Assembly: GCF_035989885.1 (NCBI RefSeq)
Contig: NZ_CP108518.1
Coordinates: forward strand, 1,302,001-1,366,000
Source of the DNA: Streptomyces sp. NBC_01232
GTDB lineage: Bacteria > Actinomycetota > Actinomycetes > Streptomycetales > Streptomycetaceae
Length of the DNA: 64,000 nucleotides
Reading direction: 5' to 3'
Under the pieces are notes generated by a model. That model saw only the letters and a list, made by a program, of their open reading frames with translations, searched no databases and was not told the origin of the DNA. Shown here in pieces: positions 44,555 through 53,295 of this stretch. Position numbers and translations under genes: made by a program. Numbering within the stretch: position 1 is the first letter of the stretch; every line of letters begins with the position of its first letter.

Positions 44555-45221
44555 AGCCCCGCTCCTCCCAGTAGCCGGGCCGCACTTCGGACGTGACGGT
44601 GATCCCGGAGAGCCATTTCGCCGACTTGTAGAAGTACATCGGCGCGACGTAGAGCCTGACCGGGCCGCCGTGCGAGTGGCTGACCGGCTTGTCCTGCATC
44701 TGCAGACAGACCAGCACGTCGTCGCGCCGGGCCTGCGCCAGTGTGAGGCTCTCGCTGTACGTGCCGTCGAAGCAGGTGAAGCGGATTGCCTTGGCCTCGG
44801 GACCGACACCGGCCGCGTCCAGCAGCTGGGACAGCCTGACGCCGGAGAAGGGGGTCTCGGGCACCCGCCAGCCGGTGACGCACTGCACGTCGCGTACGAC
44901 ACGGGTCTGCGGCAGCGCGCGCAGGGCGTCGAGGGTGTACGTCGCTGGGCGCTCGACCAGACCGCCCACGGTGAGCCGGTAGTTCCGCTCGTTCTTCTGC
45001 GGTACCGAGGTGGCGACGGAGTAATAGCGGAAGCCGCCCCCATTGGGAAGCAACCCGGTGATCCCGGTCGGGTCCTTGTCCGAGGCGGCCCCCAGGAAGG
45101 CCTCGATCCCGCGCTGCAGGTACGGCGCGGCAACGAGTCCGCCGGCTCCGAGCCCGAGCATTCCGAGCACCAGACGGCGGCCGACGGGGGTTCCCTCGGT
45201 ATCGGGGTGGTCTGTCGTCAC
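44496..45221 (-). CDS. Sulfite oxidase-like molybdopterin-dependent oxidoreductase
   Basis: A 241-residue protein of the oxidoreductase molybdopterin-binding (SUOX/YedY) fold. The N-terminus GRRLVLGMLGLGAGGLVAA has a twin-arginine followed by a hydrophobic stretch, suggesting a Tat signal or anchor. The molybdenum-ligand Cys lies in VQCVTGWRVP; later SHSHGGPVRLYVAPMYFYKSAKW is the conserved pterin-binding region. GTG 45221 is the probable start; an upstream ATG at 45254 would add 11 residues. It is paired with a cytochrome b, so it most likely acts at the membrane as a reductase or dehydrogenase of unknown substrate. Confidence 0.85.
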   Translation of the reverse strand: MTTDHPDTEGTPVGRRLVLGMLGLGAGGLVAAPYLQRGIEAFLGAASDKDPTGITGLLPNGGGFRYYSVATSVPQKNERNYRLTVGGLVERPATYTLDALRALPQTRVVRDVQCVTGWRVPETPFSGVRLSQLLDAAGVGPEAKAIRFTCFDGTYSESLTLAQARRDDVLVCLQMQDKPVSHSHGGPVRLYVAPMYFYKSAKWLSGITVTSEVRPGYWEERGYDVDAWVGASNGRSDTPTV

Positions 45222-45360
45222 CCCTCGATTCCAGCACTCCCGGGTGGGGGACACCAGGTGGATCGGGGCAACGTCAGACTTCCGTCATGAATCGGCCGTC
45301 GGGTGACAGCGGTCCTGCACGGCTGCTGGAGCGGGGCCGCCTGCTCCTGGAAACCCGGCA

Positions 45361-45392
45361 GGGTGCCTGGAGGGGTCGTCCTCCAGGCACCC
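45361..45392. terminator. 13-bp perfect-stem terminator
   Basis: GGGTGCCTGGAGG (45361-45373) pairs exactly with CCTCCAGGCACCC (45380-45392) around a 6-nt loop. It stands 26 bp downstream of the stop codon of the betaine-uptake operon. Confidence 0.85.
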
Positions 45393-45417
45393 TCACCCGG
45401 CTCGCGCGGCTTCCGCG

Positions 45418-46392
45418 TCAGGACGGGAGCCAGGTCCGCCAGGTGGTCTCGTTCTGCTCGACCCAGCGGCTCGCCGCTTCCTGGGGGGACAGTTTTTCGT
45501 CCGCGATCATCAGGGCGACGTCGTTCTGCATCTCGGTCGTCCAGTTGAACTTCTTCAGGAAGGCGGCCGCATCGCCTCCGTCGTCCGCGAAGCGGGCGTT
45601 GAGGAACTTCTGCAGCGGCGTGTGCGGGTACGCGCAGGTCACCTTCTTCGGGTCGGCGTCACAGCCCTCCTGGTACTCGGGCAGTTTCACCTCCGTCATC
45701 GGGACCTTCTCGAACAGCCACTGGGGCTTGTACCAGTAGCTCAGGAACGGCTTCTTCTCCTTGGCGAACTGCTTGATCTGCGTGATCTGCGCCGCCTCCG
45801 ATCCCGCGAAGACGACCTGGTAGTCGAGGTCCAGGTTGTTCACGAGGGCCTTGTCGTTCGTCACGTAGGACGGGGATCCGTCCAGCAGCTGGCCCTTGCC
45901 GCCGCTCTCCGCGGTGCGGAGTTGGTCGGCGTACTTGTTCAGGTTCTTCCAGTCGGTGACGTCCGGGTGTTCCTCGGCGAAGTACGTCGGCACGAACCAG
46001 CCGATGTGGCCGGTCACGCCGAGGTCGCCGCCCCGCGCGATCGTTCCCTTGTTCTCGATGTACCGCTTCTCCTGCTCCGGGTGGCCCCAGTCCTCCAGGA
46101 TGGCGTCCACGCGGCCCTGGCTGAGGGCGTCCCAGGCGGGTACCTCGTCGATCTGGACGGTGTCCACCCGGTAGCCGAGCTCGTGCTCCAGCAGGTACTG
46201 GGCGACGGCGACATTGGCCTGGGCGCCGACCCACGACTGCACGGACAGCGTCACCGTGCGGGAGCCCTTCGCGTCGGCGTACGGGGAGGCCTGGCGGGTC
46301 ATGTCGGCGGCGCCGCAGCCGGTGAGTGCCGTCAGTGCGACGGAGACGGCGGCCGCTGCCGCGAGGGCGGTGGAGCGTGTGGTGCGAGCCAT
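45418..46392 (-). CDS. Glycine betaine/choline-type ABC substrate-binding lipoprotein (OpuAC/ProX-like)
   Basis: A 324-residue secreted lipoprotein. The signal peptide MARTTRSTALAAAAAVSVAL ends in lipobox LTGC at about residues 23-26, giving a lipidated Cys. The OpuAC fold follows, with LSVQSWVGAQANVAVAQYLL, QIDEVPAWDALSQGRVDAILEDWGH and SYWYKPQWLFEKV, which contain the Trp/Tyr residues typical of a quaternary-ammonium cage. It would deliver betaine or choline to the permease encoded upstream. It is the last gene of the operon. Confidence 0.9.
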   Translation of the reverse strand: MARTTRSTALAAAAAVSVALTALTGCGAADMTRQASPYADAKGSRTVTLSVQSWVGAQANVAVAQYLLEHELGYRVDTVQIDEVPAWDALSQGRVDAILEDWGHPEQEKRYIENKGTIARGGDLGVTGHIGWFVPTYFAEEHPDVTDWKNLNKYADQLRTAESGGKGQLLDGSPSYVTNDKALVNNLDLDYQVVFAGSEAAQITQIKQFAKEKKPFLSYWYKPQWLFEKVPMTEVKLPEYQEGCDADPKKVTCAYPHTPLQKFLNARFADDGGDAAAFLKKFNWTTEMQNDVALMIADEKLSPQEAASRWVEQNETTWRTWLPS

Positions 46393-46393
46393 G

Positions 46394-48457
46394 TCAGGCC
46401 CCCTTTCCGGCGGGTTCGCGGCGCTGTGTCGGCTGGGTGACGCGGTCGAGCATCAGGCCGAGGCAGACGATCGCCGCGCCGGCGACCAGACCGGTCGCCA
46501 GGTCGCCCTGGGCGAGACCGAAGACCGCGTCGTAGCCGAGCGCTCCGCCGCCCACGAGGCCGCCGATGACGACCACGGCGAGGACCAGTACCACGCCCTG
46601 GTTGACGGCCAGCAGCAGCGCGGGCCGTGCCAGCGGCAGCTGGACCTGGAACAGCTGCTGCCGTCCGGTCGCACCCAGCGAACGCGAGGACTCGAGCGCC
46701 GCCGGGTTCACTGCGCGCACCCCCTGGGCGGTGATCCGCACCACCGCGGGCAGCGCGTAGACCACGGCGGCCGCGACGGCCGGCGCACGGCCCACGCCGA
46801 ACAGGGCGACCACGGGGATCAGGTACACGAACTGCGGCATGGTCTGGAAGACGTCGAGGACGGGGCGCAGGGCGCGTCCCAGGCGGGAGCTGCGGGCCGC
46901 GGCGACACCGAGGGCGAAGCCGATCAGCAGGGTCACGGCGACGGCGGCCAGCACCTGGGACAGGGTGTCGAGCGCCGGGTCCCAGACTCCGAGGACACCG
47001 ATCGCGGCCATGGCCAGGACGGCGGTCGCGGCGGTGCGCCAGGTGCCGATGAGCAGGGCGAGCGCGCCGACGCCCAGCAGGACCGCCCACCAGGGCAGCC
47101 ACTGCAGTCCGTCGCGCAGGGGGTCCAGGACCCATGTGGTGAAGCGCCCGGCCCAGTCGGCGGTGCCACCGACGAAGGGCACGCCGGAGTAGAGGTGGGC
47201 GGTCATCCAGTCGACCGCCCCGTTCACGGGCTCGGCGATGTTCAGCGTCCACCCGTCGGGCCAGGAGAGCCGGCCGGCCAGGCGGCCTCCGACGGCGAAC
47301 ACGGCGGTCGCCCCGGCGGCGACGGCCCAGCCGAGCACGGGCCGGTGGGCCGGGGCCGCGCCTATCCGCTCCCCGGCCGCGGCCGTGACCCGGTCCAGGA
47401 CGATGGCGAGCAGCACGATCGGCACGCCGGCGGCGAGTGCGGCGCCGACGTCGACGGAGGCGAGTGCCTGGTAGACGCGGTCGCCGAGACCGCCGGCGCC
47501 GATGACGGACGCGATGACGGCCATTCCCAGCGCCATCATGATCGACTGGTTGACGCCGAGCAGCAGTTCCTTGCGGGCCAGCGGAAGCCGGGCCGTCAGC
47601 AGGCGCTGCCTGCCGGTGGCGCCGAGGGACGTGGCGGCCTCCACGACGCCGGCGTCGGCGCCGCGCAGCCCGAGGGCGGTGAGGCGGGCCATGGGCGGGG
47701 CCGCGTAGACGACGGTGGCGAGGACGGCCGCGGGCACGCCGATGCCGAAGACCAGGACGACGGGCAGGAGGTACGCGAAGGCGGGCAGCACCTGCATGGT
47801 GTCCAGCACCGGGCGCAGGGTGCGGTGCATCCGGTCGGACAGGCCGGCGGCCAGCCCGAGGAGACCGCCGAGCAGCACGGACGCGGCGACGGCGGCCACC
47901 ATCAGGGCGAGGGTCTGCATCGTGGGCACCCACATGCCGAGCAGTCCGCACACGGCGAAGGCGGCGACGGAGGTCAGCGCGAGCCGGATTCCGGCGAGGC
48001 GCCAGGCCACCAGAGCGGCGGCGGCGGTGACGCCGGCCCAGCCGAGGGCGAGCAGCACCAGGTACACCGCGCGGACGGACACGACCACGGTGTTGCTGAT
48101 GTGGCCGAGGAAGTAGAGGAAGAGGGGGTGGCCGTCGCGGTTGTCGATGATCCAGTCGCTGGTGCGGCCGAGCGGTCCGGACAGGTCCACGGCGAGGGAC
48201 GACGGCCAGTTGCCGCCGCCCAGGAGTACGGAGCCGAGGACGAGTACGACGGCTGCGCCGACGCCGATGAGCCGGCCGCGGTGGCGTGCAAGGGCGCGGA
48301 GCGTGCCGGCCAGGCCGCCGGTGGCGGTCGCGTCGGTCGAGGTCGCGTCGGTCGTGGTCGCGTCGGTCGAGGTCGCACTCGGGCTCGCGCCGGAGGCGTT
48401 CGTACCGGTCGGGGTGGTCTCGGGGCCCGGCGGAACCGGGGTGACGGTGGCGGTCAT
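46394..48457 (-). CDS. Tandem-fused ABC permease for glycine betaine/choline uptake
   Basis: A 687-residue protein with two complete permease domains in one chain. Each has a conserved loop: LAPARKELLLGVNQ-type LARKELLLGVNQSIMMALGMA in the first half and LARPALLLAVNQGVVLVLAVV in the second, with GATGRQRLL and GATGRQQLF just before. About ten to twelve helices are predicted. Fused double permeases are known in actinomycete OpuA-like systems. The N-terminal cytosolic tail is Thr/Asp/Ala-rich and contains a 5-residue repeat. ATG 48457 overlaps the stop of the 33-codon ORF. Confidence 0.88.
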   Translation of the reverse strand: MTATVTPVPPGPETTPTGTNASGASPSATSTDATTTDATSTDATATGGLAGTLRALARHRGRLIGVGAAVVLVLGSVLLGGGNWPSSLAVDLSGPLGRTSDWIIDNRDGHPLFLYFLGHISNTVVVSVRAVYLVLLALGWAGVTAAAALVAWRLAGIRLALTSVAAFAVCGLLGMWVPTMQTLALMVAAVAASVLLGGLLGLAAGLSDRMHRTLRPVLDTMQVLPAFAYLLPVVLVFGIGVPAAVLATVVYAAPPMARLTALGLRGADAGVVEAATSLGATGRQRLLTARLPLARKELLLGVNQSIMMALGMAVIASVIGAGGLGDRVYQALASVDVGAALAAGVPIVLLAIVLDRVTAAAGERIGAAPAHRPVLGWAVAAGATAVFAVGGRLAGRLSWPDGWTLNIAEPVNGAVDWMTAHLYSGVPFVGGTADWAGRFTTWVLDPLRDGLQWLPWWAVLLGVGALALLIGTWRTAATAVLAMAAIGVLGVWDPALDTLSQVLAAVAVTLLIGFALGVAAARSSRLGRALRPVLDVFQTMPQFVYLIPVVALFGVGRAPAVAAAVVYALPAVVRITAQGVRAVNPAALESSRSLGATGRQQLFQVQLPLARPALLLAVNQGVVLVLAVVVIGGLVGGGALGYDAVFGLAQGDLATGLVAGAAIVCLGLMLDRVTQPTQRREPAGKGA
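48327..48371 (-). repeat. Three 15-bp repeats encoding STDAT/TTDAT in the permease N-terminus
   Basis: Units at 48327-48341, 48342-48356 and 48357-48371 differ by one base. They encode Ser/Thr-Thr-Asp-Ala-Thr three times in a low-complexity cytosolic tail. Confidence 0.85.
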
Positions 48458-48555
48458 CGGCCCCACCGCCCGGCGTAGGCGTAGGCGTGGACGCCGGTGT
48501 CGGCGCAGGCGCCGGTCGTGCCGCACGGCGGCGGCCAGGTCGTATGGTCGTACAT
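48454..48555 (-). CDS. 33-residue ORF coupled at both ends between ATPase and permease genes
   Basis: The ORF starts [15 protein letters not shown] and ends HAYAYAGRWGR, with two Cys and many aromatic residues and no membrane segment. Its ATG (48555-48553) overlaps the ATPase stop as TGATG, and its TGA overlaps the permease ATG as ATGA. This is the arrangement of a ribosome-reinitiation chain, and no noncoding gap would remain in the operon if it is translated. No homologue is known to me. It may be a real small subunit, or merely serve to couple translation. Confidence 0.55.
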   Translation of the reverse strand: MYDHTTWPPPCGTTGACADTGVHAYAYAGRWGR

Positions 48556-49679
48556 CAGGCCACCGCCTTTCCCGTCGCGGCCGGGACCCCGGCGACGACA
48601 CCGAGGAGTCCCGCCTGGTCGACCACGCCGAGGCACTTGCCGTCCTCGACGACCCGCGCGTTCTCGCCCGTACGGGCGACGGCCTCGATGGCCTCGTGGA
48701 CGGTGGCACTCGGGGCGAGCGCGGGGCCGGCCTGGGACTCGTCGAGGCGAGCGGGGCGCATCGCCGAGCGCACGGTCAGCACCTGCTCACGCGGCACGTC
48801 CCGGACGAAGTCCCTGACGTAGTCGTCGGCGGGGGCGCCCACGATCTCCTCCGGCGTGCCGAGCTGCACGATGCGGCCGTCGCGCATCAGCGCGATGCGG
48901 TCGCCGAGCTTCAGCGCCTCGCTGAGGTCGTGCGTGATGAAGACCATCGTGCGCCCCTCCTCCCGGTGCAGGCGTACGACCTCTTCCTGCATGTCCCGGC
49001 GGATGAGCGGGTCCAGTGCGCTGAACGGCTCGTCGAACAGCAGGACTTCGGGGTCGACGGCGAGGGCGCGGGCCAGTCCCACGCGCTGCTGCTGGCCGCC
49101 GGAGAGCTGGCTCGGACGGCGGTGCTCCAGGCCGTCCAGGCCGACCTTGGTGACGAACTCGGCCGCGCGCTCGCGCCGTTCGCCGCGTCCCACGCCCTGG
49201 ATCTCCAGCCCGTAGGCGATGTTGTCGAGCACAGTCCGGTGCGGCAGCAGGCCGAAGTGCTGGAAGACCATCGACGCCCGGTGGCGGCGCAGCTCGCGGA
49301 GCCGGCCGGAGTCCATGGACAGCACGTCCTCGCCGTCGATGGAGATGCTGCCCGAGGTCGGTTCGATGAGCCGGGTGAGGCAGCGTACGAGCGTCGACTT
49401 GCCCGAGCCCGACAGGCCCATGACGACGAAGACCTCGCCCTTGCGGACGTCGAAGGAGACGTCGCGGACGGCGGCGGTGCAACCGGTGCGCTCGCGCAGC
49501 TCGGCGGCGTCGAGGGCTCCGAGTTCCTTGTCGGCGGGCACCCGGCCGGCCTTCGGACCGAAGACCTTCCACAGGTCGCGTACGGAGAACACGGATTCCG
49601 AGGAGGGCTGAGACGCGGTTGCGGCAGGCGGCGCGGTCGTGGTGTGCGACGCGGTCGTGGTGTGCGGCGGATTGTTCAT
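48555..49679 (-). CDS. Glycine betaine/choline ABC transporter ATPase (OpuAA/ProV-like)
   Basis: A 374-residue ATPase. Walker [10 protein letters not shown] (about residue 92), Q-loop [17 protein letters not shown], signature [14 protein letters not shown], Walker [12 protein letters not shown] and H-loop [10 protein letters not shown] are all intact. A C-terminal CBS-like region ([19 protein letters not shown]) matches the osmosensory or regulatory tail of OpuA/ProV. The N-terminus starts with a Thr/Ala-rich tail. ATG 49679 overlaps the stop of the choline dehydrogenase gene by 4 bp, with GGGAGG upstream. It energises uptake with the fused permease. Confidence 0.92.
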   Translation of the reverse strand: MNNPPHTTTASHTTTAPPAATASQPSSESVFSVRDLWKVFGPKAGRVPADKELGALDAAELRERTGCTAAVRDVSFDVRKGEVFVVMGLSGSGKSTLVRCLTRLIEPTSGSISIDGEDVLSMDSGRLRELRRHRASMVFQHFGLLPHRTVLDNIAYGLEIQGVGRGERRERAAEFVTKVGLDGLEHRRPSQLSGGQQQRVGLARALAVDPEVLLFDEPFSALDPLIRRDMQEEVVRLHREEGRTMVFITHDLSEALKLGDRIALMRDGRIVQLGTPEEIVGAPADDYVRDFVRDVPREQVLTVRSAMRPARLDESQAGPALAPSATVHEAIEAVARTGENARVVEDGKCLGVVDQAGLLGVVAGVPAATGKAVA

Positions 49680-51202
49680 CGGGTGGTACCTCCCAGCAGG
49701 TCGGCGCATTTCTCGCCGACCATGAGCACGCCGATCATCGGATTGACGGCGGTCATGGTGGGGAAGACGGACGCGTCGGCGATCCGGATGCCGTCGAGGC
49801 CCCGGATCCTCAGGTCGGGCGCGACGACGGCGAGTTCGTCGTCGGCGGCCCCCATCCGGCAGGTTCCGGCCGGGTGGTAGACGGTGTGCGCGACGTGGCG
49901 GGCGTACGCGCTGAGCTCCTCGTCGGAGGTGACCTCGGGCCCCGGGCACACCTCGCGCCCCAGCCATCCGGCCAGCGGCTCGCTCGCCGCGATCTGCCGG
50001 GCGATGCGGATCCCGTCGACGAGGGTGCGGCCGTCGTAGTCGTCCTCGTCGGTGAAGTACCGGAAGTCGAGAGCGGGCTTGTCCTCGGGGTCGGCGCTCG
50101 TCAGGTAGAGCCTGCCGCGGCTGCGCGGCTTGGGGATGTTCGGGGTCATCGACACGCCGTGCGCGGGCCGTTCGTAGCCCAGGCGCTCCGGATTGTCGGT
50201 GAAGGGGATCTGGTAGAAGTGGAACATCAGGTCCGGGCCCTCGGACGCCGGGTCCCGGCGGACGAAGAGGCCGGCGTCGGAGTCCATCGCGGAGTTCTCC
50301 GGGATCGGGCCGTGCGTCTCCCACACGATGACCGACTCGGGGTGGTCGAGCAGGTTCTCCCCGACGCCCGGCAGGTCGTGCACGACGGGTATGCCGAGCT
50401 TCTCCAGGTCGGCGCGCGGGCCGATGCCGGAGTGCAGCAGCAGGCGCGGCGTGTCCACGGCCCCGGCGCACACCAGGACCTCGCGCCGGGCGCGTACGAC
50501 GTGCTCCGCGCCCTCCTTGGTACGGATGTGCACGCCGGTGGCGCGGGTGCCCTCCAGCTCCAGCCTGTACGCCCAGGTCTCCAGGGCGATGTGCAGGTTC
50601 GGCCGGTCCAGGAACGGGTGGAGATAGGCCACGGAGGCGGAGGACCGCTTGTTGTTCTCCGGGTGGTAGGCGAGGTCGAAGAAGCCGACGCCCTCGTGGA
50701 AGGGTGCCTTGTTGAAGCCTTCGACGCGCGGAACTCCCAGCGCGCTCTGCGCGGCGTCGACGAAGTCCCTGGCGATCGCGTTCCGGTCGGCGTCGTCGAC
50801 GGGGACGATGTTGTTGCGCAGCCGGGCGAAGTAGGGATCCATGGCTGCCGCGTCCCAGCCGTCGGCGCCGGCCTCCGCCCACTCGTCCCAGTCGGAGGGC
50901 AGGGGCTTGAAGGCGATGAGGGTGTTGTGCGAGGAGCAGCCGCCCAGCACCCGCGCACGGCTGTGGCGGATGTGCGAGTTGCCCCGGGGCTGCTCGGTGG
51001 TGGGGTAGTCGTAGTCGAGCTCACCGCCGAGCAGGCCCATCCATCGGCGCAGGGTGAGGACGTCGTCGCGGCCGACGTCGCTGGGGCCGCCCTCGATGAC
51101 GGCGACGCTGATGTCCGGGTCTTCGGTCAGCCGGGAGGCGATGACGGATCCGGCGGTGCCACCGCCGACGACGACGTAGTCGTACACGTGCTGGTCGTTC
51201 AT
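49676..51202 (-). CDS. betA: Choline dehydrogenase-like GMC oxidoreductase (BetA type)
   Basis: A 508-residue FAD enzyme of the GMC family, expected to oxidise choline to betaine aldehyde. The FAD dinucleotide fold is [16 protein letters not shown] at the N-terminus; GMC signature 1 is [14 protein letters not shown], the second signature is [16 protein letters not shown], and the catalytic His lies in [13 protein letters not shown] with [14 protein letters not shown] near the end. ATG 51202 overlaps the betaine aldehyde dehydrogenase stop by 4 bp. Together the two enzymes make glycine betaine. Oxidase versus dehydrogenase activity is not decided by sequence. Confidence 0.88.
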   Translation of the reverse strand: MNDQHVYDYVVVGGGTAGSVIASRLTEDPDISVAVIEGGPSDVGRDDVLTLRRWMGLLGGELDYDYPTTEQPRGNSHIRHSRARVLGGCSSHNTLIAFKPLPSDWDEWAEAGADGWDAAAMDPYFARLRNNIVPVDDADRNAIARDFVDAAQSALGVPRVEGFNKAPFHEGVGFFDLAYHPENNKRSSASVAYLHPFLDRPNLHIALETWAYRLELEGTRATGVHIRTKEGAEHVVRARREVLVCAGAVDTPRLLLHSGIGPRADLEKLGIPVVHDLPGVGENLLDHPESVIVWETHGPIPENSAMDSDAGLFVRRDPASEGPDLMFHFYQIPFTDNPERLGYERPAHGVSMTPNIPKPRSRGRLYLTSADPEDKPALDFRYFTDEDDYDGRTLVDGIRIARQIAASEPLAGWLGREVCPGPEVTSDEELSAYARHVAHTVYHPAGTCRMGAADDELAVVAPDLRIRGLDGIRIADASVFPTMTAVNPMIGVLMVGEKCADLLGGTTR

Positions 51203-52707
51203 GCCTGGTCCTTCGCCGTCGCGCCCGCGAACCAGCGCACGGGGCGCGGAGCGAGGTTGGTGTAGATGTGCTTGGCCTCGCGGTATTCGGCGAAGCCGCC
51301 GGGGCCCAGTTCGCGGCCGATGCCGGACTTCCCGAAGCCGCCCCATTCCGCCTGCGGCAGGTACGGGTGGAAGTCGTTGATCCAGACGGTGCCGTGGCGC
51401 ATCAGGCCGGCGACCCGGCGGGCACGCTGTTCGTCGGAGGTCCACACCGCTCCGGCGAGGCCGTACTCGGTGTCGTTGGCCAGCGCGACGGCCTCCTCCT
51501 CGGTACGGAAGGTCTCCACGGTGAGGACCGGTCCGAAGACCTCCTCGCGAACGACGCGCATGCCGCGGTGGCACCGGTCCAGGACCGTGGGCCGGAAGAA
51601 GTAGCCGGGGCCGGCGGGCCGCGCGCCGCCCGCCCGCAGCCGTGCGCCCTCGGCGAGCGCGGAGGCCACGTACTCCTCGGTCCTCGCCAGCTGGGCCGCG
51701 GAGACGAGCGGGCCGCATTCGACGCCCTCGTCGGTGCCGCGTCCCAGCCTGATCAGGTCGGCGCGGCGGGCGAGCTCGGCGACGAAGCGGTCGCGCAGCG
51801 GCTCCTCGATGATGAGGCGGGAGCCGGCGGAGCAGACCTGGCCGCTGTGGATGAAGGCGGCGTTGAGCGCCTGGTCGACGGCGGTGTCGAAGCCCTCGGC
51901 CGTCGCGCAGGCGTCGGCGAAGACGACGTTGGGGTTCTTGCCGCCCAGTTCGAGGGCGACCTTCTTCACGCTGTCGGCGGCGGCCCGGGCGACCTTCGTG
52001 CCGCTGACCAGTCCGCCGGTGAAGGAGATCAGGTCGACTTCGGGGTGCTCGGCGAGCCGGGCGCCGACCGTGTCGCCGGGGCCGGTGACGATGTTGGCCG
52101 CGCCGAGCGGGAGTCCGGCCTCGAGGAGCAGCTCGATGAGCACGACGGTGGTCAGCGGGGTGACCTCGCTGGGCTTGATCACGAACGTGTTGCCGGCGGC
52201 GAGGGCGGGGGCGATCTTCCAGCTGGCCTGGAGCAGCGGGTAGTTCCACGGCGTGATGAGGGCGCAGACCCCGACCGGCTCGTGCACGACGACGCTGTGG
52301 ATATCGTTCGAACCGGCGTCGACGACCCGTCCGCCGTCCTCCTTCTCCACGAGGTCGGCGAAGTAGAGGAAGGCGTCGCGGACGCAGTCGACGTCGACGC
52401 GTCCCTCCTCCAGCGTCTTGCCCGCGTCCCGGCTCTCCAGGGCGCCGATCCGCTCGCGGCCCTGCTCCAGCAGCGCCGCGACCCGCCGCAGCAGGGCGGC
52501 CCGCTCGGCGACCGGCGTACGCGGCCAGGCGCCCTTGTCGAACGCGGCGCGCGCCGCTGCCACGGCGTCGTCGGTGTCCTGGACGCCGCCCTCGGCCACG
52601 ACCTCGAAGGGGGTCGCGTCGACGGGGTCGATGATCTCGCGCGTGGCCCCGGACAGGGCTGCGCGCCACTCTCCGCCCACATGGATGGTCTGTTGTGCTG
52701 CCGTCAC
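51199..52707 (-). CDS. betB: Betaine aldehyde dehydrogenase-like enzyme (BetB type)
   Basis: A 502-residue NAD(P)-dependent aldehyde dehydrogenase, first gene of the operon. Key elements: GVCALITPWNYPLLQ, KPSEVTPLT, FTGGLVSG, catalytic Glu in ALELGGKNPN and Cys in SGQVCSAGSR, and the C-terminal GGFGKSGIGRELG. In this context it converts betaine aldehyde to glycine betaine. The start is taken as GTG 52707 (translated TAAQQTIHVGGEW); the frame is open to 52983, but those residues do not look like protein. Upstream lie a short palindrome and presumably the promoter. Confidence 0.85.
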   Translation of the reverse strand: MTAAQQTIHVGGEWRAALSGATREIIDPVDATPFEVVAEGGVQDTDDAVAAARAAFDKGAWPRTPVAERAALLRRVAALLEQGRERIGALESRDAGKTLEEGRVDVDCVRDAFLYFADLVEKEDGGRVVDAGSNDIHSVVVHEPVGVCALITPWNYPLLQASWKIAPALAAGNTFVIKPSEVTPLTTVVLIELLLEAGLPLGAANIVTGPGDTVGARLAEHPEVDLISFTGGLVSGTKVARAAADSVKKVALELGGKNPNVVFADACATAEGFDTAVDQALNAAFIHSGQVCSAGSRLIIEEPLRDRFVAELARRADLIRLGRGTDEGVECGPLVSAAQLARTEEYVASALAEGARLRAGGARPAGPGYFFRPTVLDRCHRGMRVVREEVFGPVLTVETFRTEEEAVALANDTEYGLAGAVWTSDEQRARRVAGLMRHGTVWINDFHPYLPQAEWGGFGKSGIGRELGPGGFAEYREAKHIYTNLAPRPVRWFAGATAKDQA

Positions 52708-52789
52708 GGTGCGTATTGCCTTTCGTCCCTTTGAGTCCCCCTGCCGGTCAGACCGACTTGATCCGGCCGCCTGCCCCGACTCCCCGGAT

Positions 52790-52806
52790 CCATGCGCAAT
52801 GCATGG
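52790..52806. promoter_or_regulatory. Palindrome upstream of the betaine operon
   Basis: CCATGC (52790-52795) and GCATGG (52801-52806) form a perfect 6-bp inverted repeat with a 5-nt spacer, about 85 bp upstream of the first start codon. It may bind an osmotic or choline-responsive regulator; none is encoded next to it. Confidence 0.4.
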
Positions 52807-53021
52807 CGGAGAGTGTTCTGGTTCACTCACAAAGGCGGTGGAAATATGGACATATAGAACGAGGCGGATGTGCAGGAGACACAACGCGGCGACGCGTGGG
52901 ACGGAACGGGAATGCGTGTGAGGCAGACAAGGCCGAAGAGCGGCCGCTCCGGAAGGGGACCTACGACCGCCGTACACCGTCACACCATGTGATGGCGGCT
53001 GTACCCCGCGCCTGGCAGCGG

Positions 53022-53040
53022 CCCGGCGGACATCGCCGGG
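53022..53040 (-). terminator. Possible terminator hairpin after the DUF6745 gene
   Basis: CCCGGCG (53022-53028) and CGCCGGG (53034-53040) form a perfect 7-bp stem with a 5-nt loop. It lies about 260 bp past the DUF6745 stop and before the betaine promoter region. Confidence 0.45.
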
Positions 53041-53295
53041 AGAAGGGCGCCTTCACGGCGCACGGCCTCCAGCGCCCACTGCGCGGATCGAACCACGGCA
53101 GCAGGGTCAGTGCGCGTCGTCGAGGTTGCGCATCAGCTCGGTAGAGAAGCTGACCGCGCACCGACAGGTCCAGGTCGGTCGTCGAATCACACTGACGGCG
53201 TCCGCGACGTCCGGGGCCACCAGCCGGTCGTGCCGAAGGCGTGCGTGCTCCAGAGGGCTGCAGGTTCGAGCCGGCGTTCCGCTTCCGGGGGCGGC

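Larger units (their letters stand above)
52708..53295. other. Intergenic region, 588 bp, upstream of the betaine operon and downstream of the DUF6745 gene
   Basis: No confident gene. The part near 52,780-52,880 is relatively AT-rich and holds CCATGC-GCAAT-GCATGG (52790-52806) and ATATG-GA-CATAT near 52,848-52,859, both possible regulator sites. In the DUF6745 frame, after its stop at 53296, an open stretch continues to 53107 and ends TELMRNLDDAH; it has only an unsupported GTG start. The left-hand transcription unit and the DUF6745 gene both point away from each other's ends here. Confidence 0.5.

Noticed and set aside
46214..48478. 754-codon plus-strand frame opposite the fused permease
   Set aside because: Repetitive Gly/Asp/His-rich composition typical of antisense frames in high-GC DNA.
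52708..52983. N-terminal extension of betB to 52983
   Set aside because: The added residues are not ALDH-like and span the promoter region; GTG 52707 aligns with the family start.
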